A DNA stretch of 64,000 bases from Gemmatimonadaceae bacterium (lineage in GTDB: Bacteria; Gemmatimonadota; Gemmatimonadetes; Gemmatimonadales; Gemmatimonadaceae), in contig DASYSS010000042.1 in NCBI GenBank assembly GCA_036003045.1, positions 1-64,000 on the forward strand. The letters are read 5' to 3'. The first letter of the stretch is position 1. Every line of letters begins with the position of its first letter. Shown piece by piece: positions 18,708-29,700 of this stretch. A program made the position numbers and the translations under genes. The notes beneath the pieces were generated by a model that saw only the letters and a program-made list of their open reading frames with translations, searched no databases and was not told the origin of the DNA.

Positions 18708-18726
18708 TTGTTCAAATTACGAACAA
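18708..18726. promoter_or_regulatory. candidate operator of the pectin operon
   Basis: A perfect inverted repeat TTGTTC-N7-GAACAA lies in the divergent gap, about 57 bases before the uxaC start and 133 bases before the ROK gene. Palindromes of this AT-rich kind are bound by ROK repressors such as XylR. Binding by the adjacent regulator is an inference from position and symmetry. Confidence 0.45.
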
Positions 18727-18858
18727 TATCGGCGGACCGTTAGTGCCGGCCCCTGACCGATCCAAATTTCGCCCCGAACCAGGGCTGCCGGGACGGACGG
18801 CTGTTTCTACCATTCCATCCCCAGCGCCCTGCACCGTCGAATCGCCCCATCGCCCATC

Positions 18859-20079
18859 GTGCGGAAGATCAATACTCGCAGCTTCGTTCGAGCAACTCGG
18901 TCGACTCCCCGCGAGATCAACCGGCAAATCGTGCTGAACCTCGTCCGCGAGCACCAGCCGATCTCGCGGGCGGAGCTCGCCCGGCGTATGCACGTGGGAC
19001 GAGGGATGGTGACATCACTGATAAGTGAGCTGCTCGACGACGGGTCCATCTACGAAGGCTCCACTGTGGACGCCCCCCGCGGGCGGAAACCCATGATGCT
19101 CTACGTCCGCACGCGCGACCGCCTGGTAGTCGCCGTGGACGTTCGATTCAGCCGAACCTTCCTCCAATTGGCCGACTTCAGCGGCGAGGCCATCGCCGCC
19201 GACTCCTTCGATACGATCGTCGACCCCAAAGGCCTGACCGCCAACCTCACCAAGCGCATCGGTCGCCTCCTGAAATCGCACCGGGCCGCGGGGAAATGCA
19301 ACGGCATCGGCCTCGTCGTCCCGGGCATGGTCGATCACTCCACCGGGCGAGTGCTCAATGCCCCGCAGCTCGGCTGGCGTGACGTGGATATTCGCGACGA
19401 ATTGGCCGACGCGACGGGCCTCGCGGTCCACATCGAAAACGCACCGATCGCCTGCGCGCTCGCCCAGATGTGGCTGGGCCAGCGCGGCGGAGATGCCCCG
19501 CGCGATTTCGCGTACGTCACCGTGTCGGACGGCGTCGGAGCTGGAATCGTGATGAACGGCGAAGTGGTTCGAGGCCACAACAACACCGCCGGCGAGTTCG
19601 GACACGTCGCCGTTGATCCGCTCGGACCAAAATGCCTCTGCGGCGCCCGCGGCTGCCTCGAGGCCTACACCTCCAACCTCGCCACCCTCTCCCGCTACCT
19701 CGGCCACGAGTTCTCGCCGACGGAAAGCCGGCGGATGCTCCAGGAGTCGGGGCTCACCATCGACGACGTGATCTCACGCGCACGTTCGGGAGAGCGACGA
19801 GCAATCAACGCACTCGAGGAGACCGCTCGGCACTTGGGCGGCGGACTCTCGGTAATCATCAACACGCTCAACCCGGCGCAGATCTTCGTCGGCGGTGAAA
19901 TCACCGAGGCGTGGGAGCAGCTCGAACCGGTGATGACGAGCGTCATCCGCGAACGCGCGCTGACAGCGCTTGCCGCGGAGACTCCACTGGTGCCGGAACC
20001 GGCGAGCAGCTTCCCGAGGCTCAGAGGTGCGACAGCGCTGGTGGCGGCCCCCTTGTTCGCAGCGCCGCAGGTCGCATAG
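18859..20079 (+). CDS. ROK-family transcriptional regulator of the uronate operon
   Basis: A 406-residue protein with an N-terminal winged HTH (about residues 18-75, including ISRAELARRMHVGRGMVTSLISELL) and a C-terminal ROK sugar-kinase-like domain. Visible ROK hallmarks are DGVGAGIVMNGEVVRG, the EFGH zinc His, and CLCGARGCLEAY supplying zinc cysteines. Start codon is GTG. It is divergent from uxaC, so it most likely represses the pectin operon and responds to a pathway sugar acid; effector identity is unknown. The last 59 bases overlap the 3' end of the convergent HhH gene. Confidence 0.88.
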   Translation: MRKINTRSFVRATRSTPREINRQIVLNLVREHQPISRAELARRMHVGRGMVTSLISELLDDGSIYEGSTVDAPRGRKPMMLYVRTRDRLVVAVDVRFSRTFLQLADFSGEAIAADSFDTIVDPKGLTANLTKRIGRLLKSHRAAGKCNGIGLVVPGMVDHSTGRVLNAPQLGWRDVDIRDELADATGLAVHIENAPIACALAQMWLGQRGGDAPRDFAYVTVSDGVGAGIVMNGEVVRGHNNTAGEFGHVAVDPLGPKCLCGARGCLEAYTSNLATLSRYLGHEFSPTESRRMLQESGLTIDDVISRARSGERRAINALEETARHLGGGLSVIINTLNPAQIFVGGEITEAWEQLEPVMTSVIRERALTALAAETPLVPEPASSFPRLRGATALVAAPLFAAPQVA

Positions 20080-20677
20080 CGCCCCCTCGTTTCGGTTTGC
20101 GCGGACGCCCCCGGATGGCGCTGTCGTTCGCGGCCCCCTGCGAGTAGACGCCGGAGAACGTCACGAGCGAATCGAGTTGCCGCGCGAAGCTCGGCCCCAC
20201 ACCGATCACCCGTCTCAGCCCGTCGAGGTTGAGGAAGGGGCCGCGCTTCATGCGATCCGCGGCAATTCGTTTCGCCATCGTCGGCGAAACGCCCGGCAAC
20301 GAATCGATTTGCGACGCGGTGGCCACGTCGAGATCGAGCTTTCCATTTATGTAGCCAGGTCCGGTGCGCGGCTCGCCGCGCTTTCGTCGCGACGGCTTAC
20401 CCTGTCCCGTATCCGCAGCCGACGAGGCCGAATCGGCTGGCCAGGTTTGGGAGCGCGCTTTTGGGCGATGGCCGCGACCGCCGGGAGCTCGTGATCGCTC
20501 GGCCGATCGACCGGCGTTTGCTGCAGAGTCTGCCGACGCCATCTGCCGGTCGAGAGCGGCCTGTTCATTGCGAGGCACGTCGCCGCGCGACGCGGCCCGT
20601 GACACGCGTACAGCGGCTCCAAGCACAGCGACCGCGCCGAGGAATACGAGGGCTTTTTGATCTGGGCGAAGTGACAT
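20021..20677 (-). CDS. membrane-anchored ComEA-like helix-hairpin-helix protein
   Basis: A 218-residue protein with one N-terminal membrane segment (about residues 9-25), a low-complexity Ser/Ala/Arg-rich linker, and a C-terminal double helix-hairpin-helix with DLDVATASQIDSLPGVSPTMAKRI, followed by a conserved-looking second hairpin (GLRRVIGVGPSFARQL). ComEA proteins bind DNA at the outer face of the inner membrane during uptake, but no other competence gene is adjacent, so the role is open. The 3' end overlaps the ROK gene by 59 bases; the basic tail after about residue 190 lies in that overlap. Confidence 0.75.
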   Translation of the reverse strand: MSLRPDQKALVFLGAVAVLGAAVRVSRAASRGDVPRNEQAALDRQMASADSAANAGRSAERSRAPGGRGHRPKARSQTWPADSASSAADTGQGKPSRRKRGEPRTGPGYINGKLDLDVATASQIDSLPGVSPTMAKRIAADRMKRGPFLNLDGLRRVIGVGPSFARQLDSLVTFSGVYSQGAANDSAIRGRPRKPKRGGAMRPAALRTRGPPPALSHL

Positions 20678-20957
20678 GGGGCAAAGCTACCGATGTCATT
20701 CGCGTCCAGCGTCACCGAATCCTTGCAACGAGAATCCTTTGAATTCGCGTCGGGTTTGGGTTCACAGAAAGAGTCGTCCCTGCAGTGAGCGGAAACGACG
20801 CGTCCGCCAAAGCGGCGGTGGCCGAGTTGCTGCGTGAATTCAATTCTCCCATCGCGCGTGCTGGGGCGTACCCGAGCCGGGTAAAAATCGCGTAAGCTAG
20901 CTAACACCCTGGGTTTTGGCCCGTTATCGTTCCACGAATCTTCGACCGGAATCGCAC

Positions 20958-22649
20958 ATGAAGTCGTCACGTGTCACGTCGCTGTTTTTCCTGTTTGCGG
21001 TCGCCTGCGGCGCGCCCAGTACTGTCGCGACGCGTCCCACCCCCACCCCGACGCCGCCTCCGACCGCCGCGCCGACCGCGCCCGCGGCCACACAGCCGAC
21101 GAGCATTCCGCCGGTCACGCTCGCCGAACCGCCGCGCAACTGGCAGCTACTCGACGAAGGCATCGACCACATTCCGGGCATCAGCTCCGAGCGCGCCATG
21201 AACGAGCTGCTCGCGGGCAAAGCGCCGAAGAAGCGGGTGCTCGTCGCGATCATCGACAATGGGATCGACACGGCGCACGCGGACCTACGAGCGAACCTCT
21301 GGATCAACCCGAAGGAGACGCCGCACAACGACGTCGACGACGACCACAACGGATTCGTCGACGACATCCACGGCTGGAATTTCATCGGCGGCAAAGACGG
21401 CCAGGACGTGCACTTCGACACGTTCGAGGTGACGCGCGAGTACGCCCGTTGTCATGGCGGCGCGGCCGCGAGCGGCTCGGCCCCGATCACCGACGCGGCG
21501 CGCTGCGCCGAGATCACGGCGGCGTTCGAGAAACAGCGCAACACGATCCAGAGCTCGGTGGCGAACTACAAGGGTGCACTCGACGTTCTGCACCAGATCA
21601 CGCCGATGCTCAAGCAAGCAGTAGCGCCGAACACCCTCAGCGTCGCGAACGTGAAGGCCTTGTCGGCCACGAGCCAGCAACTCTCGCAGGCGAAGCAGAT
21701 CTACCTGCAGCTCGCCGGCGAAGGAGCGACGGAAACCGTGCTCAGCGACGGCCTCAAATCGCTCGAGGGACAGCTGAAGAACGGCCTCAACCCGGATTTC
21801 AATCCGCGCACGGTCGTCGGCGACAACTATACGGACTGGCATCAGCACACGTACGGCAACTCTGACGTGATGGGCCAAGACGCGAAGCACGGGACGCACG
21901 TTGCCGGAATCATCGGCGCCGTCCGGGGCAACGGCATCGGCGTCGACGGCATCGCCCCGTCAGTCACGTTTATGATGGTCCGCACCGTGCCGGACGGCGA
22001 CGAGCGCGACAAGGACGTCGCGAACGCGATCCGCTACGCTGTCGACAACGGCGCGCAGATCATCAGCATGAGCTTCGGAAAGGCGTTCTCTCCCTACAAA
22101 GCCGCCGTCGACGAAGCGGTAAAGTACGCCGACGCGCACGGCGTCCTCATGGTGCACGCCGCGGGCAACGACGGCGAGGATCTCGGCAAGTCGAAGAACT
22201 TCCCGACCCCGACGTATTTGGACGGCGGACACCCGACCCTCTGGATCGAGGTGGGCGCGTCATCGTGGAAGGGCGGCGAGAATTTGCCGGCGACCTTCTC
22301 GAACTACGGCCAGCAGCAGGTCGATCTGTTCGCGCCGGGCGTGGACATTCTCTCGACCGTGCCCGGGAACGAGTACGAGCGCGACAGCGGCACGAGCATG
22401 GCCGCCCCCGTCGTCACCGGCGTCGCCGCGCTCGTGATGAGCTACTACCCGAATCTCTCGGCGGGCGACATCCGAAAAATCATCCTCGCCTCGACGGCGA
22501 AATTTCAGTCCCAGGTCGTCAAACGCCCGGGCGACGAATCCAAGGACATGGTCCCCTTCGGCACTCTCTCCGTCACCGGCGGAATCGTGAATGCCTACAA
22601 CGCGCTGCGGATGGCAGAGGACGTGAGTAACGGGAAGGCAAAGCCATAG
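20958..22649 (+). CDS. S8 (subtilisin-like) serine protease, probable lipoprotein
   Basis: A 563-residue protease. The chosen ATG gives a short leader with possible lipobox AVAC (Cys17), then a Pro/Thr-rich linker (about 25-50). The catalytic triad is visible: Asp100 in IIDNGID, His311 in KHGTHVAG and Ser480 in SGTSMAAP. The Asp-His distance is about 211 residues, versus some 30 in subtilisin, because of an insert (about 135-300) rich in Gln/Ala helices. It likely acts on the cell surface or in the periplasm. An upstream in-frame ATG (20916) would bury the leader. No prodomain of usual type is seen. Confidence 0.9.
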   Translation: MKSSRVTSLFFLFAVACGAPSTVATRPTPTPTPPPTAAPTAPAATQPTSIPPVTLAEPPRNWQLLDEGIDHIPGISSERAMNELLAGKAPKKRVLVAIIDNGIDTAHADLRANLWINPKETPHNDVDDDHNGFVDDIHGWNFIGGKDGQDVHFDTFEVTREYARCHGGAAASGSAPITDAARCAEITAAFEKQRNTIQSSVANYKGALDVLHQITPMLKQAVAPNTLSVANVKALSATSQQLSQAKQIYLQLAGEGATETVLSDGLKSLEGQLKNGLNPDFNPRTVVGDNYTDWHQHTYGNSDVMGQDAKHGTHVAGIIGAVRGNGIGVDGIAPSVTFMMVRTVPDGDERDKDVANAIRYAVDNGAQIISMSFGKAFSPYKAAVDEAVKYADAHGVLMVHAAGNDGEDLGKSKNFPTPTYLDGGHPTLWIEVGASSWKGGENLPATFSNYGQQQVDLFAPGVDILSTVPGNEYERDSGTSMAAPVVTGVAALVMSYYPNLSAGDIRKIILASTAKFQSQVVKRPGDESKDMVPFGTLSVTGGIVNAYNALRMAEDVSNGKAKP

Positions 22650-22732
22650 AACTGCCGGGGACCGGTCACCGGTATCCGGGACTGACAGCTGTCAGCTTAC
22701 GGAGACCGGTAACCGGAACCGGCGACCGCTTC
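22650..22732. repeat. intergenic ACCGGT repeats with a central palindrome
   Basis: Between two convergent genes lie ACCGGTCACCGGTATCCGG (22661-22679) and a related ACCGGTAACCGG (from 22705), flanking the perfect palindrome CTGACAGCTGTCAG (22682-22695). It may work as a two-way transcription end or be a dispersed intergenic repeat. There is no T-run, so a standard intrinsic terminator is not shown. Confidence 0.5.
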
Positions 22733-23746
22733 TCACTTCACCAACGCCACCGCCACGTCGCCCACCGCCTGCAGGCTCTTCGCCGACACTTTGTCGAACG
22801 TGTCCTGCATCGTGTGGTGATAGTTGGGATTCGACTGCGTGAACGCGTCGTGACCGGCGGGTAGCGGGCCGTACTGAATGTCGAGCACGTCGATCACACG
22901 CAGCCCCTTGTTGAGCAACGGCACGTGGTCGTCGGTGATCTGTTGGCCGACCTGGCTGATGAAGTACTTCGAGTAGCCCAGGTCCGACGCGGTCTGCCAC
23001 ACTCGGCTCACGACCTCCGGCGCGCGCTGCACCGAGTTGGCCTCCTGGTAGAGCTGCAGATCGGCGTCGCCGATCATGTCCCAGAGCACGCCGAAGAGCG
23101 GCTTGTAGTTCGGCGACGGGAGATGGCTCGCGAAGTACTGCGATCCGAAGAGCGCGTCCGGGTAGTTGCCCCCGCTGTCGGAGTCGAACGCGCCCCAATC
23201 TTCGCCGTCGACGAACAGCAGATCCACGCCGACCGACGGCGGCGTTTTCTTGAAGACGTCGCCAAGCGCCATGAACAATCCGACGCCGGACGCGCCGTCG
23301 TTTGCGCCGAGGATCGGGCGCGCTTTGTTGCCGAAGTTCGGGTCGTCGTCGGCCTTGGGACGCGTGTCCCAATGCGTCACGTAGAGCACGCGCTGCGTCG
23401 CCGCCGGATTGAAACGCGCGAAGATGTTCTGAAGCGGCAGCTTGGTGCCGTCCGCCGTCGTCTGCGTCCAACGCTGCACGGTCACGCTGTCCGTACGCTG
23501 CTTCATCTGCGCGACGATCCACGCGGCCGCGGAGTCGTGCGCCGGGGTGCCGGGGGTGCGCGGCCCGAACGCGAGGTGCGCCTTCACGTAGCCCAGCGCG
23601 GCCTGGCCGTCGAACGCCGTCTTCGCGCCGCCTCCACCGAAGCGGTCGCACCCACTCAATACGAGAATGGAGGCACAGAGAAGGCTGAGCATTCGCACGG
23701 AAAGGTCTCGTCCGGTAATAGACTGTACGTTAGTGGAATTGGTCAT
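22733..23746 (-). CDS. M28-family zinc peptidase / glutaminyl-cyclase-like lipoprotein
   Basis: A 337-residue protein with lipobox LSGC (Cys33). Metal-site motifs of the M28 fold are all present: THWDTRP (His/Asp), NDGASGVG (bridging Asp), FVDGEDWG (catalytic and ligand Glu/Asp), LWDMIGDADL and YHHTMQDT (last His). The spacing, and the DSDSGGNYPDALFGSQYFA segment, resemble the glutaminyl cyclase branch, so it may be an aminopeptidase or a cyclase. A downstream ATG at 23692 would give a shorter leader (MLSLLCASILVLSGC) and is a real alternative start. The start lies 9 bases after the sprA stop, so the two are likely co-transcribed. Confidence 0.85.
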   Translation of the reverse strand: MTNSTNVQSITGRDLSVRMLSLLCASILVLSGCDRFGGGGAKTAFDGQAALGYVKAHLAFGPRTPGTPAHDSAAAWIVAQMKQRTDSVTVQRWTQTTADGTKLPLQNIFARFNPAATQRVLYVTHWDTRPKADDDPNFGNKARPILGANDGASGVGLFMALGDVFKKTPPSVGVDLLFVDGEDWGAFDSDSGGNYPDALFGSQYFASHLPSPNYKPLFGVLWDMIGDADLQLYQEANSVQRAPEVVSRVWQTASDLGYSKYFISQVGQQITDDHVPLLNKGLRVIDVLDIQYGPLPAGHDAFTQSNPNYHHTMQDTFDKVSAKSLQAVGDVAVALVK

Positions 23747-23755
23747 TTCAGCGAT

Positions 23756-26700
23756 CTACTTGGCGGCGCCGAAGAACTGGAACTGTAGCACCGTGGACAG
23801 CACGGTCTGCGCGAAGCGCCGATTGAGGTTGTTGTCGAACGTCACGATGTGCGACGCCTGGAGCGTGAACACCAGACCGTCCTGCAGGTTCGTGTCCGCG
23901 GCCAGGTTGAACGACTGCCGTCCGTTGTCCGCCAAGCGGCTCTGGAACGCGCCTGTCGAGTCGAGCACGAAGGTCCGGTTGTGAGATTGCTGAAAGCCGA
24001 AGTGGGTCCTGAGATCGCTGCGTAGGCCGAGGCCGAGGCTCTCGGGGACGTGGAACGACCGTCCGGCGTCGATCGTGAGCTCGTTGCCGCGCGTGCGCGC
24101 CAGGCTGCCGGGCAGGCTGTCCAACCGCGTCGTAAGACTGTACCGCGCACTGGTGCTCAAGGATCCGCGTCCCGCCCAGATGACCGATCCGCCAAACGGA
24201 TACGTCTCGGCGTGGCTGCGACGAATCTCCGGGGAATCGCCGGGGTCGAGCCCTGGCAGCGACACGGATGCCGTCGTGCGCAGATAGCCGGCGCTCGCGT
24301 CGATCGCGCTGAACGGTCCTCCTGGGGCCGGACGAAATCCCCAGCGCAGCGTGACGTCCGGGAAGCGGGTCTGCGTTCCGTTCGCCTGCGCCTGGAGCTG
24401 CGCCGAGTCGGGGCGCGCAATCCAGTTGGCGGTCGTGATGTGCTGAAAGCGCGCGTCGATCGCCGCGCCGCCCAAGAGACGGACGGAGCTCGCGGCGTTC
24501 CAGGTCCCGGTCTGTCCCGCGGCGGTCGCCGCGGCACCGTTCACGTAGCGGAACGACGACGGTCCTCCCAGCGCCAGCTCGAACGGCAGCGGCGGCGCTT
24601 TCGCCGACGCGTCGACGTCGCCCAGCAGGCTCCGCGTGAACGAAACGTCGATGGGTGTGAAGGACGTACCCATGCGGCGTATGAGACTCGAGTCGCGCGC
24701 GTAAGCCGCGAAGGCGCGCGTGACATCGATCGTCGTTCCGACTCCGATCGTTTGGGCGGCGGTCATGCGACGCGGGAGTGACCGATCGAGCGCCGCGAGC
24801 GAATCGTGCGTCGCGAGCACGCTGTCCACACCGATCACGCCCGGCAGCGTCGCGAACGACCGGACGTTTGGATCGCGCAGCATGTCGTACTGCGTCGACA
24901 GATCCGCGCGCGGCCGGAACCAGGACGAGAACGTCGGCGTGAACGACGCGCTGCTGGCCATCGACCGCTCGCGCTCGAACCCCGGCCCGACGACGATCGG
25001 CGGCAGCTGATTCGACTCGCCGGTCGTGTCGCGGTAATCGCGGAAGTCGCGGAGCGATTGAATCTCCCAGCGAAGCGCGGTTCCGCCCGTGGGTTGAAAC
25101 GCCAACGCCCCGGCATTGCGCCAGAGACGCGTCGACGCCGTGCTCACGCTGGGATCGTCCGCGACGCTTCCTGTCGGATTGAGAAACGACACTCGGCGGT
25201 CGTTGCCGCGCACGAACCCGGTGCTCACGCGAAATTCGGTCGGATTCCAGCGGAAGGCGGCCGCCCGAAGGGCAGAGACTGGCCCCGCCTGGAGAAAACC
25301 GGGCAGCGCGGCGAGCGCGCCGTCGAAGAAGCCGGGCAGCGTCGCTGTCTGCGGCATGCCTCCCGCGACGAGATAGTCGACGCCTACCGCGAGCGTGTTC
25401 TGATTTCCGTCCTGGAACTCGGTTCGGTCCACGCCTGTCGTGTACGACGAATTGAGCGCCAGGTTGTCGATCACCGGTCCGAGCGGCCCGCCCATCGGCG
25501 TCGATCGCCGCGCCGTGAGACTGTACGTCGTGAGGTCGTTGCGCGGCTTGCGCAGCCCCGAAATTCCCTTTCCCGAGATGTCGGTTTGCTCGAGGTACAG
25601 CGGATCCTCGGCCAATGAGAGTTTGCTAATCGTCAGCGGCAGCGCCACGCCGGCTCCAGCCGGAAGCAGCTTCTCCAAACGGAGCGTCGCCCGCACGTCG
25701 ATGTTGCGCTCCGTCTCGAACGAAGGCTGTTCTCCCAGCTGCCGGAAGTTCGGATCGCGATTGCTGAGCATGGCCTGAAAATCGGCGAAGTCGCCCATGT
25801 TGAGACGCGCGGTCATCGACGCGGCGGTGCCGCCCGTGTTGAGCTGCTGGTCCAATCGCACGTCGTCGACCCAGAGCTCGAGCGTGTCCGTCGGGTTGAT
25901 CGGCGCCGAGCCCGCGCCGCCGGCCGCCGCCACGCGCACAATGCCGACGGCCACCTCCTGCACGGCGCTCAGATTCGGCGCCGTCACGGCCGGATCGATC
26001 GTGTAGACGATGTACCCGTCCTCGCACGCCGCGAAACGGCGCGACACGATGCCCATCGGGAGCGGCGACGCAGCGATGATCGCCGAGTCGGCGCCGGTGC
26101 ATGCGATCGAGGACGTGGTTCCGGAGAGGTACGCGGCCTGAATCCTCTTCCGCAGGTCGATGAACTTGCCGAGCTGGATCGCGAAGTCGGTCCACGCCGC
26201 GGCGGTCCTCCCATCGTTCGCCGGCGCGCGATACATGTAGAAGTTGTTCTCGTCTCGCCCGACCTTGATGTACATCTGGAGCTCGCCGCTCTGCCCCCAA
26301 CCGTGCCCGACGCCACGCCCCCAGACGTTGAGCCGTTGAAACGCCATGAAGTATTGCGGCCCCGCCGGGAATCGGAAAAACGCCTCGGCGCGATGATAGA
26401 GCGGCAGGTTGCCCGTCTGGATTCGGAGCGAGGCTTCGTTGGTTGTCGTGAGCGTGCCCTGAAACTGCGCGCCCTTCTGCGCGGCTTCGTTCACGACGCC
26501 CGGGGGCGGTTGATACGCGACGGCGGCGCTCGAATCGGTCGTGCCGATCGACGACGTGATCACGAAGCCGCCGTCCTGGTGCGTGCCGGCGATTCCAGCG
26601 AGCGTCTGGTTGCTCCGGTCGAGCCAACGCGCGCCGACGACCTGCAATTCGGCGATCGGCAGTTGCACCGGCACTTCGGCGTCCCCCTGGCCCTGCGCCG

Positions 26701-29700
26701 ACACGATCGTGAGGCGCAGCGCGCGCAGCTTGCGCCGGTTGACGTCGTTGAGCGAGTCCGTCGGCGTCTTGAACGGAACGCGCACGAGAACCCAATTGCG
26801 CGTCCGCGGCTGCGGTTGCCCTCGAACGAACAGCGTGTCGGTGAACTTTCCTCCCACGCGCGTGATCGCGGTCGGCGAGGTCAGGTCGACGACGTACCGC
26901 AGGATCCGCTCGCTCTCTCGCTGCGCGTTCGAGAAGTTGAGCGCGTTGTCCATGTCGATGTCGTCTTCGTCGAGCTTGTTGTTCGCCACCGTGCAGTTGG
27001 TGCGGGGATCGCCGATGACGTCGAGCGCGCCGGGGGCGGCCCGGCAGACGCGGACGTTCGTCGACCGATGAGCCCCCGTCGCGTCGATCGCGACGATCGT
27101 GTCGGCGATGTCCCCCGGGAGACCCGTGTCGTTGATCGCGGCGTTGAACGACCGCGAGAACGCGTCGCGCTCCGTCGCCGGAATCGGGTTGTCGAAGCCG
27201 ACGAGATGCTTCGCGCTGAACGTCGTGTCGCTCCCGGCGATCTTCATCGTGTCGGGCGCGAAGCGCAGAGCGTTCTCGGAGACGTCGCCAAAGTCGAGGA
27301 TCAGCGTCGGGTTCGACGCACGCGCGAATCCAGTCGTGTCGAGCAGCGTCCAGAACTGGAGAAACTCACCGCGCGTCAGGTCGAGCCCGGCGGGGCTGAG
27401 GACGGTTTGTATGCTCCGGAACCGCCGCGACGCCACCGCGGCCGCGCTGTTGTCGGTCCATTTGTAGCTCCGCGATTGAATGTCGTACCGGCCGACCTGG
27501 TCGAGCGGAAGCAACGTGAGCCAAAGCACCGGTTCCGTGAAGCGAATTCCCGAGCCGACGAACGTGAGCCGCGGATCGATCGCGCTGTCCGTGAACGCGA
27601 GGCGTCGTCCGCCCGGGCTCTGAACGTTCGTCTGCCAGACCAGCGTCGCCGCGTGTGATGGATCGAAGAACGAGCCGCCGAACGGCGCCGCGAGCGAGTG
27701 TCCGTACGCCGGCAGGCTGCTGTAGAGCCATGCCTGGTCGGCCAGGGCGATCGTGGTCCCGCCGTTGGCGTCGAACGTCTCGATGTACGCCGTGCCCTGG
27801 TTGCGCGCCAAGAACTGCGGGTTGCTGTGCGCGACTTCGGCGCTGAACGAGAAGTGGGACACGGCCTTCGATTCACCGAACGGAAGACGGCTCGCCAGAC
27901 TCGTGAGCCCCGGCAGATCCCAATTGAATCGCCCGGTAACGCCGGTCGTGAGCGTCGAGTTGCCCTGCAGTCCCAACTCCGGCCGGTTGAACGACGTACT
28001 CTGCGATTGATTGATCGCCAAGAAGTCGAGGGTCCCGTGTGAAACGGGGAGCTCGGACATGAAACCGGCGAGCGTCGTCGGCGCCGCACCGAATGAAACG
28101 TTCTCCTCATAACGCACGTCCACGTGCCGCTGCGCGGAGAGCACGGTGTCGGCGCGCATGAACTCGATCCGCCCGAGGTCGTAGTCGACGCGGTAGTCGA
28201 GGTCGCGCACGAGTTGGCGGCCGTCCATCACGACTTGCTCGGAGCCGGGACGAATCGAGCCCGCGCCGATCAGGATCGCGCCTCCCTGCTCCGTGCTCTC
28301 CGTCTCGTAGCGAACGCTCATGCGATACAACGACGCCGGATGCTGCGGCGAATAGATGTATTCGCCCGGTATCGTGTAGATGTCGTCGTTGGTCGGATTT
28401 CCCGGCACCACAAGACCACCGGAGTCGCGCGCACTGAACGGGTGGAGCGACGGAAACACGAGGAAGTAGTCGTGGATCGCGTAGGCGACGTCGAGCGACT
28501 GGCCGTTGCGGATGTCCGCCGCGCCGCCGCCCAGGTTGAAGATTGCATCGCTCCGCCGAGGCCAGATTCGGTTCTCGGCGTCGAATTCGGCCGGATTCGC
28601 CGTTTGGGCGAGACCGAACATCTGGAGAAACGTCGCGTCCGAGCCGGCGATCGGATGCTCAAGTCGGCCGCTTCCCGTCACGATCCGCATCTTGGCCGTC
28701 TCGCGCGCGAGGTTGCTTCCGGCGAATCGATAGACGGAGCGGATCTCGTTGCGGAACGCGGCCGAGGTGGGGCCGACCGTCGGATCCATGACGAGGTTGG
28801 CCACTTGGTCGCGGCCCGGCACAAACTGCAGGTCGGGCGTTCCCCCGGTCGTCGTCCAGACGGTGTCGCGGCCGTTGATTTTCACGTTGTACGCGACGAC
28901 GAGTCGCTCGTTGGACTCATTCAGCGGCCGCACGAGCGCGAACCAGAGCAGCGACCGGTCGATGACGTAGTCCACGCCTTCGCGCAAAAGGTCGTAGACG
29001 GCGGTGCCGTTCGTCTGCCCGCCTCGCACTCGAAAACGGGGGCCGCCCGGATTCTGCGGCTGCGTGCCGAACTGGAGGCGATAGATGCGGACGAGCGTAG
29101 GACGCAACGTGTCCGGCAACGCGCGGCGCAGCGCGTCGATCTGCGACCGATTCAGGATGTCGATGTTCGGCAACGCCCCCGCCCGGCTGCCGCCGAGGAG
29201 CGCGGGGTCGATCGTGAAGAAGAAGCGGAGCCGCTCGATCTGGTAGTCGTCGATGTCGCGCGCGTTCGCCTGCTGCGCCCTGCTGCCGATCGTGAATTGG
29301 CGCGTCTGGCCGACGTTTCCTTTCTGTTGCGCGAAGATCGACTGGAAGCGGAGCGGCCCGAACTGATTCGTGATCTGAAGGCCATAGTTTCCCGTCGGCA
29401 GGTTGGCCGAGAGAAACCGCGACGGGGGCGGCGTGAAGGTCACGTTGCCCACGTCGACCCGCTGCCACTTCGACCCGGGGGTGCCCTCGTAGTACAGCGA
29501 CAGCGAGTTGGACGCGTCGAACTCCCGCTGCATGTCGTAGTCGATGTTCACATGCCAGCGGTCGGCCACGACGCCCGAGCTCTTGATGGCCACGGTCGGC
29601 TGGAGCGACCAGGGCAAAAAGCCGGCGTTGCAGCCGGAAACCGCGCTCGTCTGGATGGCCTCGAGGTTCGTACAGACGAGGTTGCGGTCCCGCTCCTTCT

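Noticed and set aside
16819-18756. 645-codon plus-strand frame opposite uxaA/uxaC
   Set aside because: Highly Arg-rich and covers two well supported genes on the other strand.
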